Part shown: piece by piece, positions 51,826 to 59,952 of the stretch | How the letters are laid out: every line of letters begins with the position of its first letter | Numbering within the stretch: position 1 is the first letter of the stretch | DNA from: Niastella vici | GTDB taxonomy: Bacteria > Bacteroidota > Bacteroidia > Chitinophagales > Chitinophagaceae | DNA length: 64,000 bases | NCBI RefSeq assembly: GCF_002077945.1 | Contig: NZ_LVYD01000042.1 | Location: 124,001-188,000 of the forward strand | Reading direction: 5' to 3' | Position numbers and translations under genes: made by a program | The notes under the pieces: generated by a model | The model's database searches: none | What the model was told of the DNA's origin: nothing | The model's input: only the letters and a program-made list of their open reading frames with translations

Positions 51826-52554
51826 CTAAAAATGCAAGCCTATCCCTGCCAATGTATTTACAGTTCCTTGCTTGTATTTATTTTTTATAGTTATATCTCC
51901 GCCAGGTATGGCAGTATATGTCCATTCCATTTTGCCTGTTGTATTAAAAGAACTGATATCTAACAGTACATACAGATTGCGGTTTAGTTTATATTCCAGT
52001 CCCAGGCTCACCTGGTAACAGAATGACCAGGGCAATGATCTTCCTGTATCCATACTACTGACAGTCGATGTTCCGTCTTGATTAGAACCATAGAAATCGC
52101 GTTTAGGGATAACAATTTTGCTAACGCCGGCAGTCAGTTTGGTTAGCAACACCAATTCCCCTTCCGAAGTTAAAGGGGTAACCAGGAAACCTCCACCCAT
52201 CAGCTTGAACGTCTGCCAGTTTGTGAAATCCATATGAGTCAACTTCACACCAGGAATTTGCGATTCTATATCTTTCCTGTAAGCATCCTTATCCTGTGGA
52301 TGTGAGCTTAACCCATATGATAGTAAAACACCTACATTTTGACGCAAATAATACCCTACAGAAAGATGTGCAGCCAATCCCGTCTTTGCAAACCCGGGTA
52401 CTTCATCGTCTTTGTATTTTGTCGAAGCAAATCGCCCAATGGGGAAAGAGGGGCCGACGCCTATTTCGGCCAGGAACTTTGGTTGCTTTTTCTGTGCATG
52501 CAAAGCAATAGTAAGCAATAGGAAAGCGGTAAACAGGGTTATAGTTCTTTTCAT
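51826..52554 (-). CDS. Outer membrane beta-barrel protein
   Basis: Protein of 242 residues with signal peptide MKRTITLFTAFLLLTIALHA (cleavage near AQ). Alternating hydrophobic patterns and aromatic-Gly turns (AEIGVGPSFPIGRFA; VGYYLRQNVGVLLSYGLS; ISSFNTTGKMEWTYTAI), ending in the terminal strand NTLAGIGLHF with a final Phe, are typical of small outer-membrane barrels of the PorT/OMP_b-brl_2 kind. Function unknown. A decayed partial copy of this gene lies just upstream (52713-52892), so the locus has undergone duplication. Confidence 0.78.
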   Translation of the reverse strand: MKRTITLFTAFLLLTIALHAQKKQPKFLAEIGVGPSFPIGRFASTKYKDDEVPGFAKTGLAAHLSVGYYLRQNVGVLLSYGLSSHPQDKDAYRKDIESQIPGVKLTHMDFTNWQTFKLMGGGFLVTPLTSEGELVLLTKLTAGVSKIVIPKRDFYGSNQDGTSTVSSMDTGRSLPWSFCYQVSLGLEYKLNRNLYVLLDISSFNTTGKMEWTYTAIPGGDITIKNKYKQGTVNTLAGIGLHF

Positions 52555-52712
52555 GAGTAATAATTTAGAATAATATCTCCATACATGATACTTCCCCTGT
52601 CCTTACTGGTTATAGGGGCAAGATAGAAATAATTATGAAGAAGGAATGAAAGTGGCAGTTAACGATTACTTATAAATCGCTAAAACAGGATAAGATATGA
52701 CAGCCGTTGAGC

Positions 52713-52892
52713 CTATAATCTAAGCCCCACGCCAGCCTGGGCATTTACAGACCCCAGTTTAAATTTTCTTTTTTGAGGTGGAGCAATCACAATTGGCCCA
52801 CTGCCTGTATAAACATTACCGGGAGAAATAAATACGTATTCATTATAAGTTGTAGTAGTATTAAAGGAACTGATGTCGAAAAGCGCCCTTTG
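52713..52892 (-). pseudogene. C-terminal remnant of a duplicated beta-barrel gene
   Basis: Minus-strand translation ending at the TAG at 52713 gives ALFDISSFNTTTTYNEYVFI and, further on, GSVNAQAGVGLRL, matching LLDISSFNTTGKMEW and GTVNTLAGIGLHF of the intact gene. Immediately upstream (52896-52950), sequence resembling the intact gene's own 5' flank (GGGCAAGAT...GAAGAA...GTTAACGA at 52608-52665) is joined on, so most of the coding region seems deleted. No start codon remains. The rest of 52555-53118 shows no gene. Confidence 0.7.
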
Positions 52893-53118
52893 GTAATGGG
52901 GCGCAAGATATAATTATTATTCAGAAGAAGAAAACAACGGCGCTTAACGAACCCATTTGTGCGTTAACAAAAGAGGCTGCGGGCAGTATCAGTAAAAAGT
53001 TCATTTCTGATACAGCACGTGCAGACTTTTACCACTCAAATTATAGAGCAGTACAAAAAATTTTCGGGTGAAGATTTTTCAAGTTATCAGTACGCATAAA
53101 ACGCCCGCTGTTGTTCTA

Positions 53119-53394
53119 TTACTCAACAGCCAGGGGATGTGATTTCCAGCGCTCCAGTTTGTGTATGTTACGGGTGTAAAAGCCGGTCAGGAAACCAGGA
53201 AAGCCAACCTCTTTTAATTTGCCTTTTACCCGTTCTTTCATATCATCAACTGTAATGTTCCGCACTGTGAATTTTCCATCCTGGAAACAGTGACTGCAAT
53301 ACATGGTGCTTCTGGTGCCATCTGCATGGGTGCCACCATTATCCCGTTTCATAGGCATACCGCAGGATTGACAGCATTTGTAGGCTCTTTCCAT
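53119..53394 (-). CDS. Small zinc-ribbon protein
   Basis: Protein of 91 residues. A four-cysteine zinc ribbon CCQSCGMPM...YCSHCF (with CxxC pairs near residues 8-11 and 33-36) fits the putative zinc ribbon family often annotated Zn_ribbon_2. The rest is basic with an amphipathic helix (VDDMKERVKGKLKEVGFPGF) and a conserved-looking RNIHKLERWKSHP end. Metal-binding or nucleic-acid-related; role unknown. Single gene. Confidence 0.8.
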   Translation of the reverse strand: MERAYKCCQSCGMPMKRDNGGTHADGTRSTMYCSHCFQDGKFTVRNITVDDMKERVKGKLKEVGFPGFLTGFYTRNIHKLERWKSHPLAVE

Positions 53395-53615
53395 AACAGT
53401 CGATTTAGAATATTTCTAATTTACAAAATTCTTCCAAATGATGAGCACCGATTGGCAATTGTTTCCGATTTTTTTAAATTAATAGCTGAAGATGGGTCAT
53501 AAATTGCCCCTAATGTGGCTTTTTTACGCATTTTTCTAATCAAATATTAATAGTGATCCCGACAAATTAAAGCCCCTCATAAGCCTGTAAATGCGCTAAA
53601 TGGATTTATGCAATT

Positions 53616-53631
53616 CTTCGACTCCGCTCAG
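53616..53631. repeat. Single copy of the CTTCGACTYCGCTCAG element
   Basis: CTTCGACTCCGCTCAG differs by one base from the two copies in the nosF-nosY gap. Apart from this and the terminator next to exuT, the 53395-53731 gap holds no gene. Confidence 0.65.
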
Positions 53632-53672
53632 CACTTGGCTCTGTTCAATTATTCGACTTGGCTCATAACAGA

Positions 53673-53708
53673 AACGGGGAAGGACCCGCATTCGGTTCCT
53701 TCCCCGTT
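53673..53708 (-). terminator. Terminator of the galacturonate operon
   Basis: Perfect 12-bp stem AACGGGGAAGGA/TCCTTCCCCGTT with a 12-nt loop, 24 bp beyond the transporter stop. The minus-strand tail is only weakly T-rich (TTTCTGTTATG). Confidence 0.75.
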
Positions 53709-53731
53709 CTCTTATTATAAATTCGAAATTA

Positions 53732-55027
53732 TTACAATTCTACCCGTTTCATTTTCGGCACCAGGAAGTGCATGATGACCCAGGCCAGCAGGTAAACGCT
53801 GCTACACACTGCAAACATGATATAGTAGGCCACTTCAATTTTCCCGATACTGCGATAGTGTACAAACAGGTTCTTTTGCACAGCAGCGGTAAACAATATA
53901 CCACCCAATGCGCCAAACATACCACCAATACCGGTTACCGAAGCTGTTGTATGCTTGGGGAACATATCACTTACCGTAGTGAAAATATTGGCGCTCCATG
54001 CCTGGTGTGCCGATGCTGCAATACCGATCACAATAACGGCCAGCCACATGTTCACACCTCCGGCTACCTGTGCAAAAAAGATGGGAATTACAAAGAATGC
54101 ATAAATGAGCATGGAAGTTTTCCTGGCTTTGAAAGCTGCCCAGTTATTATTGATCAACTTCATGGGAAGCCATCCTCCGCCTACACTTCCTATAGTGGAA
54201 ATGGTATATACCAGGGCAACAGGTAATGATACCGCTGTTCCTTTCAATCCATACTGACTTTCGAGAAAATCGGGTAACCAGAAGAGATAGAACCACCAGA
54301 TGGGGTCGGTAAGCAGTTTACCAATGGCAAAGGCCCAGGTTTGCCTGAAGGAGAGTAATTTAAACCATGAAACGCTGGGTTTTACCTGCTCCAGCGCAGG
54401 CGTTTCGTCCTTATCACTGTGAATATAATCGAATTCGGCCTGTGTTAATTTCTTATGGCGCTTGGGCACTTCATAATAAATAAACCAAAGCACCAACCAG
54501 ATAAAACCTAATCCGCCGGTAAGCCCAAATGCCCATTTCCAGTTTAGCTTTTCCACAATAAAAGGAACGGCCGCGGGTGCTATAATGGCGCCTATGTTGG
54601 CGCCTGAGTTAAAGATACCTGTTGCCAGCGCTCTTTCTTTTTTAGGGAACCACTCGGCTACTGTTTTTATCGCTGCAGGAAAATTACCTGCTTCTGTTAC
54701 ACCCAATGCAGCACGGGCCACGCCAAAACCAAATACAGTATTAGCCAACGCATGCAACACAGCTGCCAAACTCCATAAACCGGTAGCTACTGCATACCCG
54801 ATCTTTGTTCCTAACTTGTCAACAACACGTCCGGCCAATAATAAACCAATAGCATAGGCCACTTTAAAGGCAATCTCTACATTCGCATAATCACCATCAT
54901 TCCAACCCAGATCTTTAGTAAAGGTCGATTTCAATAAACTGATTACAGACCGGTCGAGGTAATTAATTGTGGTAGCAAAGAACACCAAACCGCAAATCGT
55001 CCACCGGTATTTTCCTATAGCTTGCAT
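53732..55027 (-). CDS. exuT: Hexuronate-type MFS transporter
   Basis: Inner-membrane symporter of 431 residues in the anion:cation symporter (ACS) MFS family. I choose ATG 55027 (MQAIGKYRWTICGLVFFATT), with AAAAGGA upstream, over 55087. Motifs include INYLDRSVISLL, the loop ALGVTEAGNFPAAIKTVAEW and FPKKERALATGIFNSGANIG, which match ExuT/GudP-like hexuronate permeases. As the last gene of the galacturonate operon it should import galacturonate and/or glucuronate monomers released by the periplasmic pectinases. The exact substrate is inferred from context. Confidence 0.88.
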   Translation of the reverse strand: MQAIGKYRWTICGLVFFATTINYLDRSVISLLKSTFTKDLGWNDGDYANVEIAFKVAYAIGLLLAGRVVDKLGTKIGYAVATGLWSLAAVLHALANTVFGFGVARAALGVTEAGNFPAAIKTVAEWFPKKERALATGIFNSGANIGAIIAPAAVPFIVEKLNWKWAFGLTGGLGFIWLVLWFIYYEVPKRHKKLTQAEFDYIHSDKDETPALEQVKPSVSWFKLLSFRQTWAFAIGKLLTDPIWWFYLFWLPDFLESQYGLKGTAVSLPVALVYTISTIGSVGGGWLPMKLINNNWAAFKARKTSMLIYAFFVIPIFFAQVAGGVNMWLAVIVIGIAASAHQAWSANIFTTVSDMFPKHTTASVTGIGGMFGALGGILFTAAVQKNLFVHYRSIGKIEVAYYIMFAVCSSVYLLAWVIMHFLVPKMKRVEL

Positions 55028-55090
55028 GTCAGTCCTTTTAGGGAAGAAAGACGTGCCACGCTGTTGTAACGTGGCACTTCCTTTCAATTA

Positions 55091-55747
55091 TTATTGTATG
55101 TTATTTAGTATTTCCAAGACCTGCTTTGTTTGCGTCGTCAGTTTATCATATTCTTTATTTTGTAGAACACTCTTACTGATCAGTTTGCTGCCCATTCCTA
55201 CGGCTACCACCCCATTACTAAACCATTCTTTAATGTTTTCGGCTGTGGTATCTACACCGCCGGTAGGCATAAACAACATACCGGGGAACAATTCCTTAAT
55301 TGCTGAAATATAAGACGGACCAACCACACTGCCCGGAAATATTTTCACCATTTTAGCGCCATTCATTTCGGCGGTGAAGACCTCGGTAGGTGTTAAACAA
55401 CCGGGAATCCATAATAAACCTGCATCCTGCACCACTTTGGCAACAGGCGGGTATACTACCGGACTAATAATAAAATCAGCGCCGGCATTGATGAACGTTT
55501 CTGCATCGGCCACAGTTTTCACCGTACCAATGCCCAGCAGCATGCCGGGCATGCTTTCGTTCACTACTTTACGTAATGCCTTAAAGTTTTCTACGGCTTC
55601 TGCACCACGGTTGGTGTATTCCACCGCCTTAATGCCGGCTGCGTATAATGCCTTTAATACATTTATGCTTACTTCTGTATCCTTGTGAAAATACAGCGGC
55701 AACATTTTCTGCTGCGTTATCTGTCCTAATATGTCTTGTTGCGTCAT
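55091..55747 (-). CDS. kdgA: 2-dehydro-3-deoxyphosphogluconate (KDPG) aldolase
   Basis: Cytoplasmic class I aldolase of 218 residues. It splits KDPG to pyruvate and glyceraldehyde-3-phosphate. The Schiff-base lysine is in KMVKIFPGSVVG (the VKxFP motif), the general acid/base glutamate region is VEYTNRGAEAV (family EVTxRT), and the phosphate-binding end is FMPTGGV. Length is typical of KDPG/KHG aldolases. Its start overlaps the kdgK stop by 4 bp (ATGA). It performs the final step of the uronate route of this operon. Confidence 0.92.
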   Translation of the reverse strand: MTQQDILGQITQQKMLPLYFHKDTEVSINVLKALYAAGIKAVEYTNRGAEAVENFKALRKVVNESMPGMLLGIGTVKTVADAETFINAGADFIISPVVYPPVAKVVQDAGLLWIPGCLTPTEVFTAEMNGAKMVKIFPGSVVGPSYISAIKELFPGMLFMPTGGVDTTAENIKEWFSNGVVAVGMGSKLISKSVLQNKEYDKLTTQTKQVLEILNNIQ

Positions 55748-56754
55748 GCTTTTTTTATAGATGCGTTTATGTCTTCAACCGATTTATTGGTAGCGTCGCC
55801 TTTAATGAACAGTTTTTGAAAGGCGGCTGCGGTGGCAAATTCAAGAATATCCTGCGGTGCCTGCTTCTTGTAAAAACCATAGATCAACCCGGCCATGTAA
55901 CAATCGCCACTGCCTACTTTATCAATTACCGTTTCGGTGGTGTATTCCTGTGAAACATGCAATTGATCTCCGGTATATAAAGTTGTATAATATAAAATGC
56001 CTTTATGATCGAACCGGTAGGTATTGGCCACTGCCTTGCAGCGTGGGTATTGTTTGATGATCTCTTTGGAGCTTATCAATGCCTGTTCGAGGTACATCTC
56101 TTTTTTGTCAGTGGTAACCAGGTCGGGATGAACCGGCACCTGTAACATTTTTTCAGCAGCCCATACATTACCCATGATAAGGTCACAATATGGGGCCAGG
56201 CGTTTCATTACTTCATGTACCGGTACTCCGTACTGCCATAATTTGGCGCGGTAGTTCAGGTCAATGGAAACGGTGATGCCTTTTTTGTTACATACCTGCA
56301 TTACCTCTTCACATACATCGGCCGCATCGGCATTCAGGGCCGGACAAATAGCACTTACATGGAACCAGCTAACTCCATCGAGGATAGCATCCCAGTTGAT
56401 AGTGCCTTTTTGCAGGCTGGCGAATGATGATCCGGCACGGTCATAGATAACACCGGCATTCTTTACATCGAGCCCCTGTGGCAGGTAATACAACCCGATA
56501 CGCTGTCCGCCATACTGAATAGCCGAGGTATCGATGTTACTTTGCTGCAGGGACTTGACTATCTGTTGTGATAAATAATTATCGGGTAAACCTGTGCAGT
56601 ATTTCACCGGTATGTTCCAGAGGGCCAGCGCCCGGGCTACATTGAGCTCAGCGCCGCCAACATGTACGGGCATTGATGTATTTGCCAGCCATTGTCCTTC
56701 TGTATCAGGCGATAACCGCAGCAGTAATTCTCCAAAGCTTAGCACGTTGCCCAT
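55744..56754 (-). CDS. kdgK: 2-keto-3-deoxygluconate kinase
   Basis: PfkB-family sugar kinase of 336 residues. N-terminal substrate-binding pattern GELLLRLSPDTEGQW... VGGAELNVARAL is typical of KdgK, with the sugar-binding GGAExNVA. The C-terminal ATP/anion-hole motif DKVGSGDCYMAGLIYGF (family GAGDxF) contains the catalytic aspartate. It phosphorylates 2-keto-3-deoxygluconate to KDPG. It is coupled to uxaC upstream by a TAATG overlap and to kdgA downstream by a 4-bp overlap. Confidence 0.92.
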   Translation of the reverse strand: MGNVLSFGELLLRLSPDTEGQWLANTSMPVHVGGAELNVARALALWNIPVKYCTGLPDNYLSQQIVKSLQQSNIDTSAIQYGGQRIGLYYLPQGLDVKNAGVIYDRAGSSFASLQKGTINWDAILDGVSWFHVSAICPALNADAADVCEEVMQVCNKKGITVSIDLNYRAKLWQYGVPVHEVMKRLAPYCDLIMGNVWAAEKMLQVPVHPDLVTTDKKEMYLEQALISSKEIIKQYPRCKAVANTYRFDHKGILYYTTLYTGDQLHVSQEYTTETVIDKVGSGDCYMAGLIYGFYKKQAPQDILEFATAAAFQKLFIKGDATNKSVEDINASIKKA

Positions 56755-58157
56755 TACCAGTTGAAATAATTTTTAGCGTTGTTAAAACAAATGTCCTGGA
56801 TCACTTTTCCTACCCAGTCAATATCTGCGGGCATTTCGCCATTCTCGATATCATCGCCGAACATGTTACACAACAGGCGGCGGAAGTATTCGTGGCGGGG
56901 AAATGACAAGAAACTTCTTGAATCGGTCAACATGCCTACAAACTTGCTCAGCAGTCCCATGTTCGAAAGGGCATTGATCTGTTTGGTCATGCCATCTTTT
57001 TGATCGAGGAACCACCAGCCAGAGCCAAACTGTACCTTGCCGGCCACACTGCCATCATTGAAGTTACCGATCATGGTAGCCATCAATTCATTGTCGGCAG
57101 GATTCAAATTGTAAAGGATTGTTTTTGCCAGTTGATTTTCTGCATCGAGCCTGTTGAGGAATTTCGCGAGCTGGCGTGCCTGTGAGAAATCGCCGATAGA
57201 ATCCCAGCCGGTATCGGGTCCAAGGCGTTTCAACATACGGCTGTTGTTGTTACGCAACGCGCCAAGGTGGTATTGCTGTACCCAGCCTTTTTCCCAATCC
57301 CAACGCGCAAATTCAACCAGCATGGCCGATTTGAATTTCAGGTTCTCTTCAAACGTCAGCTCTTTTCCACTTCTTATTTTAGTAAAGATGTTCCTGATCT
57401 CGGTTTCGGTATAGTCTTCAGCATAGATCTGCTCCAGACCATGGTCGCTTACCGAGCAGCCCATGGTAGCAAAGAAATCGTGCTGTTTTTTTAACGCCGA
57501 TAAATAATCGCCGTAGTTGCTGCCAACTGAGGTATTGGAAGCGGCTTCCACCTTTGCCACATACGCATTAAAGGTAGCGGCATCGTCAACGTTCATAGCT
57601 TTATCGGGACGATAGGCTGGCAACACTTTCACTTCAAAGTTGTCGGCCTTTATTTTCTTATGGAACTCGAGGTTATCGACAGGATCATCGGTAGTGCACA
57701 CCACTTTTACATTCATCTTGCGCAACAGGCCGCGAACAGAGTAATCCTTTGTTTGCAGTTTTGCAGTAGCCTCTTCGTAAACTTTTTTAGCGGTTCTGCC
57801 ATCCAGAATATCGTGTATGCCAAAGTAACGTTGCAGCTCGAGATGCGTCCAGTGATACAGCGGATTGCGCAATGTATAGGGAACTGTTTCGGCCCATTTT
57901 TCAAACTTCTCGTAATCGCTTTTACTGCCGGTGATGAACTCTTCATTTATACCGTTGGTTCGCATAGCGCGCCATTTGTAGTGGTCGCCATATAACCAGA
58001 TCTGGGTCAGGTTCTCGAAACGGGTATCATTGGCTATTTGATCGGGAGGTAAGTGACAATGATAATCGATAATAGGCATTTGTTTGGCAAACTCATGATA
58101 CAGCTTCTGTGCAGTTGGTGTTTGCAGTAAAAAATGCTCGTCAACAAACTTTTTCAT
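56754..58157 (-). CDS. uxaC: Glucuronate/galacturonate isomerase
   Basis: Cytoplasmic uronate isomerase of 467 residues from ATG 58157 (MKKFVDEHFLLQTPTAQKLY). It turns galacturonate into tagaturonate, or glucuronate into fructuronate. The amidohydrolase-fold metal motif IIDYHCHLPPDQIA (HxH) lies near residue 30; WTHLELQRYFGI, TTDDPVDNLEFH, VLPAYRPDKAMNV and SDHGLEQIYAEDY are characteristic UxaC segments. Translation of kdgK is coupled to its stop. A word-type inverted repeat and a CTTCGGCTCCGCTCAA copy separate it from uxaA. Confidence 0.95.
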   Translation of the reverse strand: MKKFVDEHFLLQTPTAQKLYHEFAKQMPIIDYHCHLPPDQIANDTRFENLTQIWLYGDHYKWRAMRTNGINEEFITGSKSDYEKFEKWAETVPYTLRNPLYHWTHLELQRYFGIHDILDGRTAKKVYEEATAKLQTKDYSVRGLLRKMNVKVVCTTDDPVDNLEFHKKIKADNFEVKVLPAYRPDKAMNVDDAATFNAYVAKVEAASNTSVGSNYGDYLSALKKQHDFFATMGCSVSDHGLEQIYAEDYTETEIRNIFTKIRSGKELTFEENLKFKSAMLVEFARWDWEKGWVQQYHLGALRNNNSRMLKRLGPDTGWDSIGDFSQARQLAKFLNRLDAENQLAKTILYNLNPADNELMATMIGNFNDGSVAGKVQFGSGWWFLDQKDGMTKQINALSNMGLLSKFVGMLTDSRSFLSFPRHEYFRRLLCNMFGDDIENGEMPADIDWVGKVIQDICFNNAKNYFNW

Positions 58158-58168
58158 TTGGCCGATTT

Positions 58169-58278
58169 GGTGAATGGTCAATGGTGAATGATGAGTTGCC
58201 TCACTACATTCACCATTGACCTGCTATTAAAATTTATTTTTTTTGATCTCCGCCCTTCTACTCTTCGGCTCCGCTCAA
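58169..58278. repeat. Word-type inverted repeat (GGTCAATGGTGAATG) plus CTTCG element
   Basis: GGTGAATGGTCAATGGTGAA (58169-58188) faces ACATTCACCATTGACCTG (58206-58223), giving at least 15 perfect pairs. CTTCGGCTCCGCTCAA follows at 58263-58278. It occupies the gap between uxaA and uxaC inside the operon, so it must be transcribed if the operon is one unit. Confidence 0.8.
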
Positions 58279-58296
58279 AGCAAGCCCGCTCAAGGT

Positions 58297-59952
58297 TTAC
58301 AAAGACACCCCGCGCTTCCAGGGAATAAAATCATCCTGTCCATGGCGTACGGCGCTGATCTCCAGCTCGCCGCTGGCCACTTTTATCACATAATCCAGGA
58401 TGCGTTCACCGGCCTGCTCAATGGTTTCCTCCCCTTCGATGATGGTGCCGGTATTGATATCAATGATATCACGCATTTTATTATACAAAACGGTATTGCT
58501 GCTCAGTTTAATTACCGGTGCAATGGGATTACCGGTTGGTGTACCCAAACCAGTGGTGAACAACACTACATTGGCGCCGCTGGCAACTTCTGCAGTTGTT
58601 GATTCCACGTCGTTACCGGGTGTGCACAGCAGGTTTAAACCCGATTTGGTTACTTTTTCGGGATAGTCCAATACATCTGCTACCGGTGAAGTACCGCCTT
58701 TTTTGGCAGCGCCGGCCGATTTAATAGCATCGGTGATAAGGCCATCCTTGATATTACCGGGCGAAGGGTTCATATCGAACCCACTGCCTACGGCTACAGC
58801 TCTTGCATTATAGGTCTTCATCAAATGCGAAAAGCGTTTAGCAGTATCCACCTGAACACAGCGGTCGCTGAGGCCCTGCTCTACCCCACACAGTTCAGGG
58901 AATTCGGAAAGAATTACTGAACCGCCGAGGCCCACCAGCAGATCGGAGGTATAACCGATTGCGGGGTTGGCTGAAATACCTGAGAAACCGTCGCTGCCAC
59001 CACATTCCAAACCAATGCACAGTTTGCTCAGCGGAGCGGGTTGGCGTTCGTTTTGATTGGCCAGTATTAAACCGGCGAATGTATGTTTAATGGCTGCAGC
59101 CAGCAGATCCGATTCCATTCCGATCTTCTGTTGCTCCAGTATATACAATGGTTTGGCGAAGTTGGCATCGCGTTTTTTGATCTCTTCTTCCAGAATGGAC
59201 ACCTGTGCGTTCTGGCAACCAAGGCTCAGCACGGTTGCACCGGCGCAGTTGGGGTGGGTAATGTAACCGGCCAGCAATCCGCACAATGCCTGTGCATCCT
59301 GCCGGGTACCGCCACAACCGCCTTCGTGGTTAAGGAACTTGATACCATCTACGTTGGGGAATAAACGCTTTCCCTGCTCATCACCCGATTCAGTGCGGAT
59401 ATCGGCATTCAGGATATCTTCCACACTTTTACCGGTCTTGTACAGATCGATCAGTTGCTGCGCCTGGTACTTGTATTTCCTGTTACGGCCGTAACCCAGG
59501 TCGCGCACCAGCGATTCCTGCAATACATCGAGGTTGCGGTTCTCGCAAAACACCATGGGAATAACCAGCCAGTAGTTCGCTGTTCCCACCTCTCCATTGG
59601 GGCGATGATAGCCCATAAAGGTGCGGCCGCTAAATTTCGATACATCGGGCTTCTTCCACTCGGTGTTGCGTTTTTCGCTTATTTCAAAATCGTTTGCAGC
59701 GTGTTTTACATTGGCTGTTGAAATAAGGCCGCCTTTTTTAATGAGTGACTGGGCCTTTCCAACCAATACGCCATACATGATGATAGAGTCGCCGGTTTGC
59801 AGTTCAGTAGCCGCGAATTTGTGTTTGGCTGCAACATCTTCCTGCAGCGTAAAATCCTGGCCATTCAATGATACTGTTTCATTTTTTGATAAGTTGGTCA
59901 ATGCTACCACCACATTATCATCTTCATGAACTTTTAAAACCTTTTTCTTCAT
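58297..59952 (-). CDS. uxaA: Altronate dehydratase (SAF plus catalytic domain)
   Basis: Cytoplasmic Fe-dependent dehydratase of 551 residues that converts altronate to 2-keto-3-deoxygluconate. The N-terminal ~95 residues are a SAF-type domain (VLKVHEDDNVVVALTNLSKN). The C-terminal domain carries the UxaA motifs FMGYHRPNGEVGTANYWLVI, LNHEGGCGGTRQDAQALCGL, HPNCAGATVLSLGCQNAQ, LGLECGGSDGFSGISANPA and the C-terminal ENIVLFTTGLGTPTG-like segment. Cysteines in GGCGG, GCQ and ECGG may hold the metal. Translation is coupled to uxaB by TAATG. Confidence 0.94.
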   Translation of the reverse strand: MKKKVLKVHEDDNVVVALTNLSKNETVSLNGQDFTLQEDVAAKHKFAATELQTGDSIIMYGVLVGKAQSLIKKGGLISTANVKHAANDFEISEKRNTEWKKPDVSKFSGRTFMGYHRPNGEVGTANYWLVIPMVFCENRNLDVLQESLVRDLGYGRNRKYKYQAQQLIDLYKTGKSVEDILNADIRTESGDEQGKRLFPNVDGIKFLNHEGGCGGTRQDAQALCGLLAGYITHPNCAGATVLSLGCQNAQVSILEEEIKKRDANFAKPLYILEQQKIGMESDLLAAAIKHTFAGLILANQNERQPAPLSKLCIGLECGGSDGFSGISANPAIGYTSDLLVGLGGSVILSEFPELCGVEQGLSDRCVQVDTAKRFSHLMKTYNARAVAVGSGFDMNPSPGNIKDGLITDAIKSAGAAKKGGTSPVADVLDYPEKVTKSGLNLLCTPGNDVESTTAEVASGANVVLFTTGLGTPTGNPIAPVIKLSSNTVLYNKMRDIIDINTGTIIEGEETIEQAGERILDYVIKVASGELEISAVRHGQDDFIPWKRGVSL

